DNA from: Norana najaformis
Lineage: Eukaryota > Annelida > Clitellata > Crassiclitellata > Hormogastridae
Direction: 5' to 3'
NCBI GenBank assembly: GCA_964023275.1
Contig: OZ029914.1
Location: 35,452,424 to 35,516,423 of the forward strand
DNA: 64,000 bases
Within the stretch, counting starts at the first letter, position 1. Each line of letters begins with the position of its first letter. The position numbers were made by a program, and so were the translations under genes. Below, one piece after another: positions 1 through 10,938 of the stretch. The notes beneath the pieces were generated by a model that saw only the letters and a list, made by a program, of their open reading frames with translations, was not told where the DNA came from and searched no databases.

Positions 1-511
1 TTAATAGTTAGGTTGGTTCCCATTGGACAGCTTCGAGCCCAAGTCTTACATATGCCGTTTGCGATCTGGAATTCATCGATTTGGGTACGCAATGGCATTA
101 GGCAATCTTTGTAATGGCGTCGCTTGTCAAACATGGACAGGTTTTGCGATCAATTGGCCGATTACTGGTGAATTTCTGTCCTGTGTGTAGAGGCCTGGTG
201 GCCTGAGGAATATCTGGACGCTGCAACTTCTAACACCTACACGTACGTTAAAGTGCCAGTCTTTGAGTGTTTAAAGTGCGCGTAAGCATGCAAGTCCGTG
301 TGTACATACAATTTTCATCTGCCTTTGATCTCTGCCTGTTGATACTCACACTTGATACTGATACCATTCCCTCCACGGAAGATTATTCTTAATGGTTATG
401 CTTGGAGCATGTATTTCCCAGTGTTTATCTTGAAGAACTATAAAATTTAGTTAATAGTACTGTTTAAACAAGGCCACAGAAATTGTTAGTTGCCACTGGT
501 ATGTTTCTTAC
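1..511. other. Intron-like sequence, no gene seen
   Basis: No coding sequence is recognised. The stretch at about 330-511 is a diverged match to 41290-41468, the intron beside the intact CANDIS-like exon of gene B. Shared words include GATACC, the GGAGCATG...TTTC block and the run just before the splice donor. It therefore looks like intron of an older ADAM17-like paralogue. Confidence 0.5.
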
Positions 512-577
512 CAAAAGCACTAGGCGAAGTGAGATCCAAAATCTCCCAAAGTCTTGCCATTACTTTATGCATACTCC
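512..577 (-). pseudogene. Relic ADAM17-like CANDIS (juxtamembrane) exon
   Basis: Homologous to the exon at 41469-41547. It has an acceptor (...TGTCTAG) and a good donor (GTAAGAAAC), and keeps the WEILDL segment matching WKILDL in gene B and WDFIDQ of mammalian ADAM17. It is 66 bp instead of 79 bp. The 13-bp loss shifts the frame, and the entry frame meets TAA at the sixth codon. In ADAM17 this stretch is a juxtamembrane helix that contacts substrates and membrane. This copy is probably non-functional unless another acceptor is used. Confidence 0.7.
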
Positions 578-925
578 CTAGACATAAAACAACCTATATA
601 AAATTCACACATGTTTGAACAGCGGCAATCCAGCCCAGACCTCAAATATATCAAGCACTGCACCGTTTAAGCAGGGTTTAAGTTACCTAATTTCACCTAG
701 AAACGTTCGCCTAGGCTTAAAATGACACTTCACATGCTTGAAGTCTGTTCAACGAGTACATGGTTCTGCAGCATAGCATCGCTCAACATAATAGAAAGCA
801 GGGTTATGACCTGTTAAAATGCATTCACTCCATATCCGGCCAAAATGAATGCCATCAACCTATTGAGATACAGTGGAACATGATATCTATTTAACATGTA
901 AGCAGCTGCTGTAGTTTCTAAGACT

Positions 926-1300
926 GAATTCGTTACACCGGTTGCCCATTGAGCAAAGAATCCAGTTTCAAATCTGTCTTATAGTTTACAAATTACTACA
1001 TTTAAATCAGCCAATCTATCTCTGTTCCACTCTCAACCGTTGTATCAACAATTATTGCATGCAATCAATGGACTCTCTTGCCTCGTATCAAGACAGTGTT
1101 CGGTTCCCGAGCGTTCTCGGTTGCAGGTCCACTATTTGAAAGTTAATGCCAAATTCTATTCGCTCTGTCAGTTCTTTGTTGCAACTCGGCTCTTTCAACC
1201 CACTTACCCTCTGTAGCCTAACTTCTGGTTTCTCTGACTTATCGGTAATCAACCTAGCTTCTCCAGTGGATTATGATTTTCATTACAATTACACCTGAAG
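926..1300 (+). mobile_element. LINE ORF2 C-terminal relic (CR1/L2-like)
   Basis: The frame at 942-1139 contains PIEQRIQFQICLIVYKLLHL, matching the conserved block after the reverse-transcriptase thumb of CR1/L2-type LINEs (LPI..RIQFK...YK.LH). Frame-shifted LINE-like residues continue to about 1300. No 5' part or target-site duplication was found. It sits in the putative intron between the relic MPD and CANDIS exons. Confidence 0.6.
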
Positions 1301-1714
1301 GAGAACGACCATCAACTGGTGTCTTGGGCACTATGATAATGGCGCTATAGAAGTCTTTATATCAGATTAGATAAGACAGCATTCATTTTAAATGCACTAG
1401 TTTCACTTCATTACCATCTACACTAGGGTTAATGCCTTATCTGATTCATCACTGTAGTCACAGGCAGTGATACGAAAACACAGGACATTTTGAAAAACAT
1501 TATGTTAGCACCTAAAAAGCACAATAAAGGTCTACATTATGCAACTGCATAATGTGCAGGCAGGAACAGCACGGTAGCTATGAAAGTGGTTCCGAAGTAC
1601 AGCAAAGCAAAGCATCTGATGTATCATTTAAGTGTCCAAACTATAAAATAATTTAAAACGCTAGCCATGTGCGTATACATATAGGACAGCAATCTTAACT
1701 TCAAATGTTAAATG

Positions 1715-1870
1715 ATCGCTCGCTTTGCTGTCCCTCCGTCTGACTTTTGGATCTTGACCTGGAACCAAGTCATTTTCCCAATCGATTTTGTTTTGACTGA
1801 GCGCCTGTGAAAAAGCTGGTCCCTGTGATGTGGCTGTAGAAATTTCGGAATTACGATTACGATGTTTTGG
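1715..1870 (+). repeat. LINE 3'-end repeat, copy 1 of 3
   Basis: Matches 27120-27262 and, in part, 22645-22735. Shared words: CTGACTTTT, TTGACCTGGAACC, ATCGATTTTGTT, GAGCGCCTGTGAA.AAGCTGGT and a terminal GATTACGATTACGAT tail. At 27 kb this segment directly follows a LINE reading frame, so it is read here as the 3' end of that family, 5'-truncated. Confidence 0.65.
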
Positions 1871-2005
1871 TTTCTACTAAAATTCCAACCAATGTCAGTT
1901 TTTAAAAAGCATTTTGCCCTAGCATAGCCGGGCCGTGCAGTGATGCAGACCAAGACTCTACAAAATGAATCAAACAGATTGCGTGGATGAAAAGATGAAG
2001 CTCAC

Positions 2006-2130
2006 GTCATCATTGCAGATTCCTGACACGCAAGCCATTCCACCTGGCAGATTGTCATAACCTCCTTCCATAAACAGTGGATGGCAAGACCCTTTGGCGT
2101 CAACGCAACATCTCTTGCAAGCATCTTCCT
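2006..2130 (-). pseudogene. ADAM17-like membrane-proximal (MPD) exon of an older paralogue
   Basis: A 125-bp exon with acceptor TTTTGTCAAG and donor GTGAGC, the same length and phase as gene B exon 41853-41977. It reads DACKRCCVDAKGSC, then GMACVSGICN, matching the ADAM17 CKVCCRDLSGRC / GKPCTVGFC pattern. All cysteines of the membrane-proximal segment are kept. The two copies are only about 70% identical in protein, so this paralogue is older than the block A/B duplication. The exon is open by itself, but the next exon (512-577) is broken and no preceding Cys-rich exon was found upstream, hence pseudogene. Confidence 0.7.
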
Positions 2131-2940
2131 CTTGACAAAACCAGAATAAAGAAAGGCAACACATCATAGGTACAGCAGATTACCCATATATACATGCTTC
2201 CATCAACAATAAACAATTCTTTGAGGGTTCTGGCCAATGCACAAATAGGTAACAACATCCTGACAACCATACAAATTATCCTCATGTGTTACATAATTCA
2301 TTAAGAATATATAAATTTTGGGGAACATTATAATGCCATTTTACTCCATTTATTCATACCTGTGATATTGCATATAAATACCATTCTTATAAACCTTTTA
2401 AAACCCCTTAACAGCTATGCCTACATGGCAGTCAAGGGCATCCATAAAGGGCCATTTTGATAAGGTGACAACTCTTCGGAACATTACCTATGTGAAGAGA
2501 AAAATAATATATATTCCAGTTAAGGCACATAGAAATTTGAAGATTTTGGCTCCATTAGCACCACATGGTGAAATCTGCCATGAAATGAGCACACTGATCA
2601 TATGCTATTATATCCCAAATCTACAAAATAAAGAAACTCAAACTTCATACGATAACAAAGGAGCTAGACAGTCTTCCTCTGAGTTGGTCTACTAAACTGA
2701 TCTTTGATCTTCTGTAATGATATCTGTGCACAGAGGAAGAAGAAATCTTCAGGCAAAGATGCAGCTGTCTGTAAGAGCAGTCAGGACCATGCCATGAAAC
2801 TCCAGCCATGATACTCTGACCTCCAAAGAGCAGGAAGTGACAGAGAGAACAGATGAACAGGCTTTGACTACATCTCTGTTCAGTCGAACTTAGGAAATGA
2901 TCGTAATATCAGGGCAACTGGCTAAAAGCAGACCAAGACT
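2131..2940. other. No gene recognised
   Basis: AT-rich sequence with short chance ORFs on both strands. The expected preceding ADAM17-like Cys-rich exon (equivalent of 42646-42719) was looked for on the minus strand and not found. Confidence 0.5.
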
Positions 2941-3087
2941 GAAATTGAAAATGCGCTATAGGAAGACCTAGCCTCCGTCCTTTGACTCCCGTGTGGTAAC
3001 CACATCGTCAAAATGCGCCCTTTTAATTAGGTCCGACCACTAAAACCGTCACGTTTAACAACCTTGCGTACCTAGATTTGCAAGGAT

Positions 3088-3425
3088 TTGCTTGCTTGCT
3101 TCATTTCTTTCTTCCTTCATTCATTTCTTCCTTTCTCTTTCCTTCGTTTCCTTTTCCTTACTGCACTTTCCTTCCTTTCGCTTGCCTTCGTTTCGCTTTT
3201 CTTCCTTTCACTTTCCTGCCTTTCGCTTTCCTTCCTTTCACTTTCCTTCTTTTCGCTTCCTTTCCTTTCACTTTCCTTCCTTTCGCCTTCTATCATTTCG
3301 TTTTTTCCTTTCGCTTTCCTTCCTTTCACTTTCCTTCCTTTCGCTTTCTTTCCTTTCACTTTCCTTCCTTTCCTCCTTCCGTCCTTCCTCCCTTTCTTCC
3401 TTCCTTCCTTCCTTTCTTCCTTCGT
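3088..3425 (+). repeat. Polypyrimidine minisatellite
   Basis: About 340 bases of almost pure T/C on the plus strand, built from degenerate CTTTCRCTTTCCTTC units ending in CCTTCCTTCCTTCC. All three plus-strand frames stay open simply because no stop codon can form from C and T, so the overlapping Phe/Ser/Leu-rich ORFs are artefacts. The paralogous tract is at 27650-28022. Confidence 0.9.
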
Positions 3426-3747
3426 GCAGAGATATGTAAATAAAAACGCGTTTTGTTGTTCTTTGTCTTTCCTAGATCTTTATCGACCACTAAATCCTTA
3501 AGCGATTAAGTCAACTGCTGCTTCATTTGATCAACCTCCTGCCAACGCCAATCATCGTGACGACAGCCATTCAGCGCCACTGGAGTCACCTGGTCAGAAT
3601 TAATGAGGTCGGAAACTCGAACCTGGTCATTACGGCATTAGAATTCGCAGCTGGAATCACAGAGGCCTAGTTCGTGAATGGGTATATTACTCGCAGGATT
3701 TTTCTTTGTTGGGGAGATAAATCTTTCTCCGACAGGTTCATGCTATA

Positions 3748-3912
3748 TACATTTTTCAAACATTTCGCTCCTTTCCAACGGTTCCCCATTGCTAACGACT
3801 AGAGATCGCATTCTGATACCCGACATGTTGTATTAGAACTTTCGACTGACGCTCCGGTAAGTCAATCGGGCTTCCCGTAAAGCACGTATGTCTTCCTCCA
3901 CGTTCATGCATT
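3748..3912 (+). repeat. Locus-specific repeat (about 170 bp), copy 1 of 4
   Basis: Begins near ATACATTTTTCAAACA and runs through ACCCGACATGTTGTATTAGA, CGGTAAGTCAATCGGG and the TTCATGCATTGCATCTAG end. The same unit recurs at 28341-28512, at 35511-35695 and, split by piggyBac, at 10838-13085. No terminal repeats or coding capacity seen; class unknown. Confidence 0.7.
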
Positions 3913-4533
3913 GCATCTAGGGAACAGCGCCGCTCCCGAGGAGGGAACTTACTTGTCCGCTTAGTCGACACAACATATAATGGAAGACTACAAGTTGTAA
4001 CTGAGTCGAATTTCGGTATAATCCGTGCATGGCGGCAGTACAAAAATCTTCGACGATGGAATAGTAGATCCATGCAAGTAGTCCGTTTGATGGACGTATT
4101 CATTCGTATGGGTAAGCATTATAGTGATGACCAGGTCCTTGCAGAGAGGTCCAAGATCCTGAGGCCTGGTTAAATTTATTTGGGCAGAAAGCCTAATTAA
4201 CGAGACAACATGTGAGGCACCCCAGAGCTTGACATCCGGATCAAATGACCCTCATGGTGCTCCTTCTGGATGGGCCTAATGACACCATAATTATAGTAAG
4301 TCCAGATGATTGGGACTCTTCTTTAATGGATGGATAGCTACAAGTTAGCACACGTCCGCACACAAACATAGACCCATACACACACGCACATGGGGTGCAT
4401 GAAGTCTGTGGTTTCAAGTCGCGACGGGAAAAGACATAAACAAGATGTGTGTTTAGAAGCATAAAGTATCGCGAAAATGTTATGTTGAACCATAGATATA
4501 ATATTATGTGCCAGTGCATCAGTGGTTCAGCGA

Positions 4534-4588
4534 CATGCCACTCCCAATTTCGGAATGAGTATATCAGACATAAATTGGGAGTGGCATG
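4534..4588. repeat. 17-bp perfect inverted repeat with 21-nt loop
   Basis: CATGCCACTCCCAATTT at 4534-4550 is the exact reverse complement of 4572-4588. In block B (29123-29177) one arm base differs (CATGCCGCTCCC), so the stem is one mismatch from perfect. It immediately precedes an RTE-like LINE relic. Confidence 0.85.
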
Positions 4589-4915
4589 TATATCTACAAG
4601 GTACGAGAAGCCAGGTTGAGATGGAATGGTCATGTGATGAGAAGAGGAAAACTGCATTAAAAGAATTACGACAGCAGAGGTCTACGGACGCCGCAGTCGG
4701 GAAGACAAAAGAAGAGATGGGGAGACATGATTCAGCAAGACCTAAAGTTTCTCCGAGTGAAGAAAGAAGATACTGGAAATATAAACAAATGGAAAAGGAT
4801 TCATGTGGATGGCCCATCCACTAGGAAGGGCTTAATTCCAGCCAGAAGGAAGGAAGGATCAGTGGCCCAGCGAGTAGATGAAAACTGTGCCAGCACATGG
4901 CTTAATTTTTAATGA
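4589..4915 (+). mobile_element. LINE (RTE/Jockey-like) C-terminal relic
   Basis: Over several frames this translates to a decayed C-terminal tail of a non-LTR retrotransposon: RW.GHVMRRE, then GRR-rich residues and PARRKEG near the end, the family's usual RLRW.GHV.R......GRR..GRPK pattern. Stops and frameshifts are frequent. The paralogous relic is at about 29178-29470. Confidence 0.5.
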
Positions 4916-7900
4916 CGGCCTACCTTAATTTGCGAAATACATGCAGAATATATAAGCCGAGATCTCGTTCACTTTTTCACGGGATAGTTTCCTGAATGAT
5001 GCCGCCCGTAACTCCTTCTGTCGAATCAGCGTAATCTGAAATCGAAATTTATCCACCGTTGAACCACGAAATCGGCAAGAAAATACTGTTTGATGTAGGC
5101 CTATCGCTACGTGTCGTGTTTGCGCTCAGCCGATAAAGGTCTATTTTTCAACTCCTCCAGACACGTGCTACCGAGGATTAGCCAGGTTTGGCCGATACCT
5201 CAGAAGCTATGCACAACAAGCTGATACGCAGACAAGTACACGCTTGATATACAGTCAATGTGTTGAGTTGTGATTCGGATGTGTATAGTAAAATCCGTTC
5301 CTTGGTTGATAAGGTAGACTAATAAGCATGATTCCATTCGACTGATATACAATAGATACAGTCGATTCGGAAGGCAATAAATCTATCAAGACCAATTCCG
5401 ACCAGCTGGCAGCCTTATAAAAACAGCCCACGGCAATAAAAACTTATATGCTGTAGCGCCCTATAGCTTACTATCATTAAGTCTGAAATTGTCAATCGTA
5501 GACTTACCAGAACGGCAATTAAAAGGCCTTGTTTTCGCTTATCCACCAAGAACTGCAATCACTTCTTTTGGCCGTTGGTGGCTCCAAAGAGACTAAAACC
5601 CTATCGGTGGTCTCCTCTGCGACCCTCTGAATCAGCCGTTGTGGTTGTCATAAGTCCAACTAAGGCATCAGTATATAAACCTCACCTGCAATGGCGGATT
5701 TAGCTATAGGCGCGGGGAGGGTGGCTACTTGGTTACACTCCAGCTTCGCTCAGACCAGGCTCGTGCACGCTGGAAATTGCCAGAATGTGGAACCCCTCTG
5801 GAAATGCTCTTGCCCTCCCACGCAATCCATCCTGGAGCCGCCACTGCTCCCCTGTAATCGACTTTTCTCCTTGAGCTTTTGAGTCCAAACTACTAACTGA
5901 ATATGTAAAACCTTACATTCCGATACCTATCATTACTCGACGCCATGAACACTTAAAACCTTAGCATACCACACTGGCTCTTGGTCCGGATTTGAGCCAC
6001 GCAGGCACTGAAATCTACCTGGATAAGCCGGTCTCCCTTGACGCAGCTTCTGTGAGGACTGATAAATTTAAGCGAGTTAAATTTCACATTTAATTCAACA
6101 AGCTTAGCCCATTCCATGCGTCACTAAGTGCATGGCATGCATTCAACACATAGCAACTCCATCTCGTGACTGTGAGCTTCAATCAACCTCTCTTCCACAG
6201 GGCAGCAGTGCGCCAAAGTAAAGTCCTATAACTGTCTATAATAGCAATTCATTGCTCCTAAGTAACCAAAGTCAACGTCTTTCGTAACAAGATGAATAGT
6301 CGTCTTCCCATCGACATTCATCCCTCTAAAACGTACGCCCTGTAAACATTACCCAAAATATTACAATTACAAATATTACTCTCCACCGGATGCACTGAAC
6401 AGTCCTCATGACAGGCACTCGGGTCGTCGCTGGCAAATATTTACGTTGCTGCTTTATGCACCCATAGCCTATGTACACCCATGTAGCCTATATATGCAAT
6501 ATATACACACATGACCTTACATAATTCGCCACCATTAAGCATGACAGCAAATAAATAGAATTTCGCGCACAAGCTGTTCATAGGTGGACACCCATGTAAC
6601 CTATAATTAATACGATTAATTAATTAATCAATAAAGAATAATTAATTAATTAATGATGAATTCATTGTAGTCCTAGAAGTTCATTCACGGATTTTACGTA
6701 CTATAGAACTTAGCACGGCCTCAAAACAAGGCTACACATACATTAGAGCCTACATTTATAAGTTTTCAGAGATTTGCTTCTTTTAAATTAAAAATTAAAC
6801 TGTAGGATTGCTGCGTTTATTAGTATAAACTGGACACCTCCTACGTCTGGAATCGGAATAATGAAGAATTTTAAACCTGAATATTCATCTAAGCTCAGAC
6901 AAACAAGCAATAAAAAACAAGCATACATAGCGCAGAACAAGTCAAAGATCAGAACAAAACGTTGCAGGCATATACAACTGTTAATTTTATACAAATAAAG
7001 GACTTTTTCAAACAAAACAGTGAAAAACTATCAAATCAAAACAAACAATTAAACAGCTATATACTCAAACTTTCTTCTCAGCACATACCATATATTAATA
7101 ATGAAATTGTTATACGCTATGCTCCAAGTCGAAACACAGTTCCAGAAGCCTTCAGCGAGGCAAATTATACTTCCCTCCATTAGTGTCTGTCAGAGTAAAA
7201 AAAACTGGCCAACAAACAGCTCAAGAAACATTTGCAGCCGCTTTTAATTTCAGCCACACCTCTTTAGATCTTTCATATTTCAGCAACTTCGAGAGGCTGT
7301 AAAATACTCTGCAAGACACCAGACACATACCCACATAGGAAGCATTCTCACTGCTACAATCTTTTCAGTGGCAAAAACAGGCAGGTTGTGATTTGTGTTT
7401 AGCAGTTGTGAGGGGAAAGATCTGTGGGCAGAACCAAATCATAGGAGAAAATGTACTTCAACTGGGAATAACTCATCCGATGTTCCCAAAAATTGCACAT
7501 TGGTTCTGAGGAAATTCAATTACTAACCCGGGTAAAGTTAATCATGTAATTGTAATCAATTAATTGTAATTTCCATCACCTCCTTCATGCAGCCACTGAA
7601 ACAACGTTGCTAAACGTTATTATGCAATATTGTTTATGTGTGCCCATGGGTACATTTCCATGCAGCCCTTTTACTACCCACTGACTCTTGTCATCGCATG
7701 CAACTTCTCAGATAAAGAATTGGCAAGAACCCATTCCACATCCACCTGTTGCAAAACATATGGCCTAAGCAGTTGGTCTGATCCTCTTATCTCGTAACGG
7801 ATCAGGTGTGTTGAAAGGTGGAGATGGTAGGTGAGAACAGAACAGTTTAATAAAACAGATTAATCTTACATCCTTATCCATGCAGCGTACATAAAACGAA

Positions 7901-7940
7901 CTTAAGCCATGAGAAGAAGACGTTCGTTGATAGTTCGCAT
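4916..7940. other. No gene recognised; AT-rich duplicated DNA
   Basis: No exon or transposon domain was recognised on either strand. It aligns with 29480-32380 in block B. It includes (TTAA)-type runs at about 6600-6655. The short ORF at 5691-5882 has a frame-broken counterpart near 30310-30490, which argues against coding. Confidence 0.5.
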
Positions 7941-7949
7941 ATTTCACAC

Positions 7950-8141
7950 GTGATTTTACACGTGACATTGCGTTGGTTCAGCAAAGAGAAGAAAGAGGAG
8001 AGGAGAAAGAGGAGACCGAGAAGGAAAGCGAAGAGGAGAAGAATTAAGGGAAGCATTAGGTATAGGAGATCGTTAACGAGGAGAAATTTAAGGAGAGCCT
8101 GGGCGATTAGGCGAATATTTGTATGCATCGGCCACTTTTAG
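7950..8141 (+). CDS. Arg/Lys-rich 63-aa ORF, uncertain
   Basis: A small plus-strand ORF whose middle is very basic, with a C-terminal stretch RYRRSLTRRNLRR....IRRIFVCIGHF. The block B copy at 32396-32587 keeps the frame and the last ~38 residues although the purine-rich part upstream differs by indels. In that conserved part I count three synonymous changes and two amino-acid changes. There is no recognised family, promoter or splice context. A purine-rich repeat kept open by chance is the main alternative. Confidence 0.2.
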   Translation: MILHVTLRWFSKEKKEERRKRRPRRKAKRRRIKGSIRYRRSLTRRNLRRAWAIRRIFVCIGHF

Positions 8142-10189
8142 CCTCTTCTTCATCTTTTCTGGATTCTAAAAAACAGACAATCATTGTAACTGGAGAAAGC
8201 TCTTTAACAAATATTATCAATAAATTGATAAAATAATTTGTTACGTGAAGGCAGTAAAGTGTGCCAAATGCGCAAATGACCACGTGTGCAGCAAAGGACC
8301 AAGTATGAAAGCAATTGATTTAGTGTAGCGGAAACCTGCATCTGCTTCCCTAGGTGCTAAATAAGAGCCATAGTCATAGCATTGCATCATAAAACATTCT
8401 ATATGTATGAACGCATAATAAAGAGTTCAAAATTAAGCTTATTTACAAATGAATATTTATTGACTTAGCGTTAGCATTAATATGTAGCGAGTTTTTATCA
8501 GCCGGCCTGCGGGTCGGAGCACTAGACGACGGTGACGCCCCTAGCGGCACACAACGCTCTATGTGCGTGCCTGATATCGTATGGTGGCCATGCTGTATTC
8601 GACAAACTTCTTTACAGCTGGCGCCGAACTGTCGCATAGGTTGGTCGAATGTCATAGCGATTCACCAAATCGAACCTCAAATTTTGGGATTATCGGATTA
8701 TAATCGAAGAATTTTATGAAAGATTTGCGGGGCCACGTGTGGATTATTGATCTTACAAGTCTTCGATCAGAATTGATTCGGAATTTGGTCGTTTTATTTC
8801 GAAAGACGAACGACCTTCGATGATCTTCCCTGGAGTGCTATAATTTGAGGATTAGCATTTTTCATTCCAAACTGGTGCAGACAGGGTCTGAATTTAAATG
8901 TTTAGAATCTTCTACGCCGAAGATGGGCTTGGATACATCCAAATTTCGGTCACCTGCCTGAGGTATACGAGTCCTTGTTGTCGATCAGTTCTCGTGTCTG
9001 AGAGAGCTGAACTGACGCCGCCTACGTGGGAGACGCCTGGCGACGCCGAACTTAGGAACTTGTTAGGGTCGAAGTTTAAGCAGGGTGTTGGAATTCTGTT
9101 TATACGTTTTTTCCTTAGACCGCTCCAGGTTTTATAATTAAATAAAGATTAGATTACGGTTAAAGATAATGGTCGGGCGGGGAGCAAATGGGGAAGGTAC
9201 CAAAAACATAGTCTGCTCACAGAGGTGGCCGCCGTCTATTCGAGAGCCACAGACACCACGGGTTTAAGGAAGCTGGTAGTTCACCGTGTAAGGCTATAAT
9301 TGGGCATCCTCTTGAGGTTAAGTAAGAGGGCACCTGTGCACTACAGGGAGGAGCGTCTCCGGGCCTGTGGGGAGAGCCGACCGGGATTCGAATCCCCACC
9401 AGAAGAAGGAAAAATTGGTTCTTTTGGCCTGGAAGGGCTTCTAGGGCGGGTAGGAACGAAGTGTCATAGAAGCAACAACAGACCAGGCATAAATTGGATC
9501 AGTTTAGTGGACCAAATGTTGTCTAACCATTTAAAGGTCACCACGACCTAAGACATGAACCCCATCTCTAAGGCCATGTTTTATGCCAAGGAACTTAAAC
9601 TGCATGCCAGATGGCTTTTTCTCAGCATCACTGACAGCGGTACACATTGAGATTGGAATGCAAAGGGGACCCTGCCCAAACGATGAAAACTTTTTTGTAC
9701 AAGAAGAGTTGGCGTTTTAGAACTAGTCTCGTGCACAAGTGACCGTTTTTACCAGAAGATGCTATAAGATACAGCTTGGGAAGAGCATCTTGCCGTTAAA
9801 CCCTGCATTCTCATCTCTTGTAACTTCTAAGGATATCGTGATATAAAACCCTGCTAATCTCAGACTTGTCGTAAAATCAGGCACCACTTCCAAACAGTTT
9901 CACCAAAGAAAAAACATACATACACAATTACAGTTAACTGTCTGATCATTATTCCTGAATATTCCTACCACAAAAAGCTGTGATACTGTTTGGCTATATG
10001 CATGCTGCAATTACCAAACAACTACTTTCTTTGGGTTTCTGGCAACAATAGTGTCTAGTATTTCAAAAACAAGGTCTAAAAGTAGACTTTCACGATTTTT
10101 AGCTCGCGATGCATAAGTATGTCTTCAATACAAACTGCCAGTTTGATTACAAAATGACAATTGAAAATACAGCCGGTTCCAATCATTAC
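8142..10189. other. No gene recognised; possible tRNA-related repeat near 9340-9400
   Basis: Short ORFs such as 8898-9137 are not kept in block B. Around 9362-9400 the sequence GTGGGGA...GGGATTCGAATCCCC resembles a polymerase III B box and T arm and recurs at 34045-34078, so a decayed tRNA-derived SINE is possible. Confidence 0.35.
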
Positions 10190-10243
10190 CTTGCCATAAG
10201 TTCCTGGATGCCCAGGAGATGAAACCACCCCAGGTGAACCCAC
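10190..10243 (-). CDS. Candidate alternative tail exon, block A
   Basis: A 54-bp phase-0 exon candidate with acceptor TTTCATTTTATACAG and donor GTAATG. It encodes VGSPGVVSSPGHPGTYGK. The copy at 34860-34913 differs by one residue (G to A). It lies just 3' of the exon that carries the apparent stop codon, so it would be used only in an alternative transcript. The Pro/Gly/Ser-rich content suits a cytoplasmic tail. Confidence 0.45.
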
Positions 10244-10337
10244 CTGTATAAAATGAAACAACAGTAAGACCAGCCAAACTCATATATAATTTGACGTCTG
10301 CATATGAGAAGCGTTATCTAAATGTCCAGCTGACAAC

Positions 10338-10421
10338 TTATATGGCTTTACTAAAACTGGCCTCTTTCAATCTGCTTAAAGTTCGCACGCCGTTGAGCTC
10401 TTGCAAGCCAGGGCTTTTCGG
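10338..10421 (-). CDS. ADAM17-like terminal exon with stop, block A
   Basis: Acceptor TTTCCAAAACAATCCAG, phase 0, then 27 codons beginning [15 protein letters not shown] and ending KEASFSKAI before TAA. In phase with the tail exon at 15029-15115. The ending loosely resembles the EKAASFK end of mammalian ADAM17. Compared with 35007-35099, seven of ten base changes fall at third codon positions and about half are silent, which supports coding. Block B ends three codons later. Confidence 0.65.
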   Translation of the reverse strand, partial: PKSPGLQELNGVRTLSRLKEASFSKAI

Positions 10422-10938
10422 CTGGATTGTTTTGGAAATAAATACATCATGCATTTAGCAAGTAACTGAACACTGCAGTAAAAGGTACCAAGAAGAAATC
10501 TTGGCTTATAAAGTGCATGAAATTCCACTGGTATTTCAAACTAACAACAGAAGTAATCATTTGACATAGGAAATCCCCTTAGAGAAGCGTTTAAATAAAC
10601 ACTGAAGAGTAAAAAGAATCCGTTAAGATTTTTAGATTCAGAAACCCTTAGTATCCTGTCCTCATATTATAAAAAGCCTTACCTTATACATCATATTAAC
10701 TGCTTGTCTGATATTCTCCTTATGTTTTGCCTACAACACATCACACAATATTCTTATGCTAAGGTTCGAGATGACTCAACAAACATACTCCAATCATCAT
10801 TCAACATGAAATGCATGCAAAAATCCTTGTTATATACATTTTTCAAACAGTTCGCTCCTTTTCAGTGGTTCCCACATTGCTAACGATAACAGATCGCATT
10901 CGGATACCCGGCATGTTGTATTAAAACTTTCGGCTTAA

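Noticed and set aside
3078-3501. Three overlapping Phe/Ser/Leu-rich ORFs on plus strand (and again at 27638-28095)
   Set aside because: They arise because a C/T-only tract cannot contain stop codons; the reading is pure repeat.
6600-6655. TTAATTAA-rich stretch as a replication origin or regulatory array
   Set aside because: Simple AT repeat with no supporting context.
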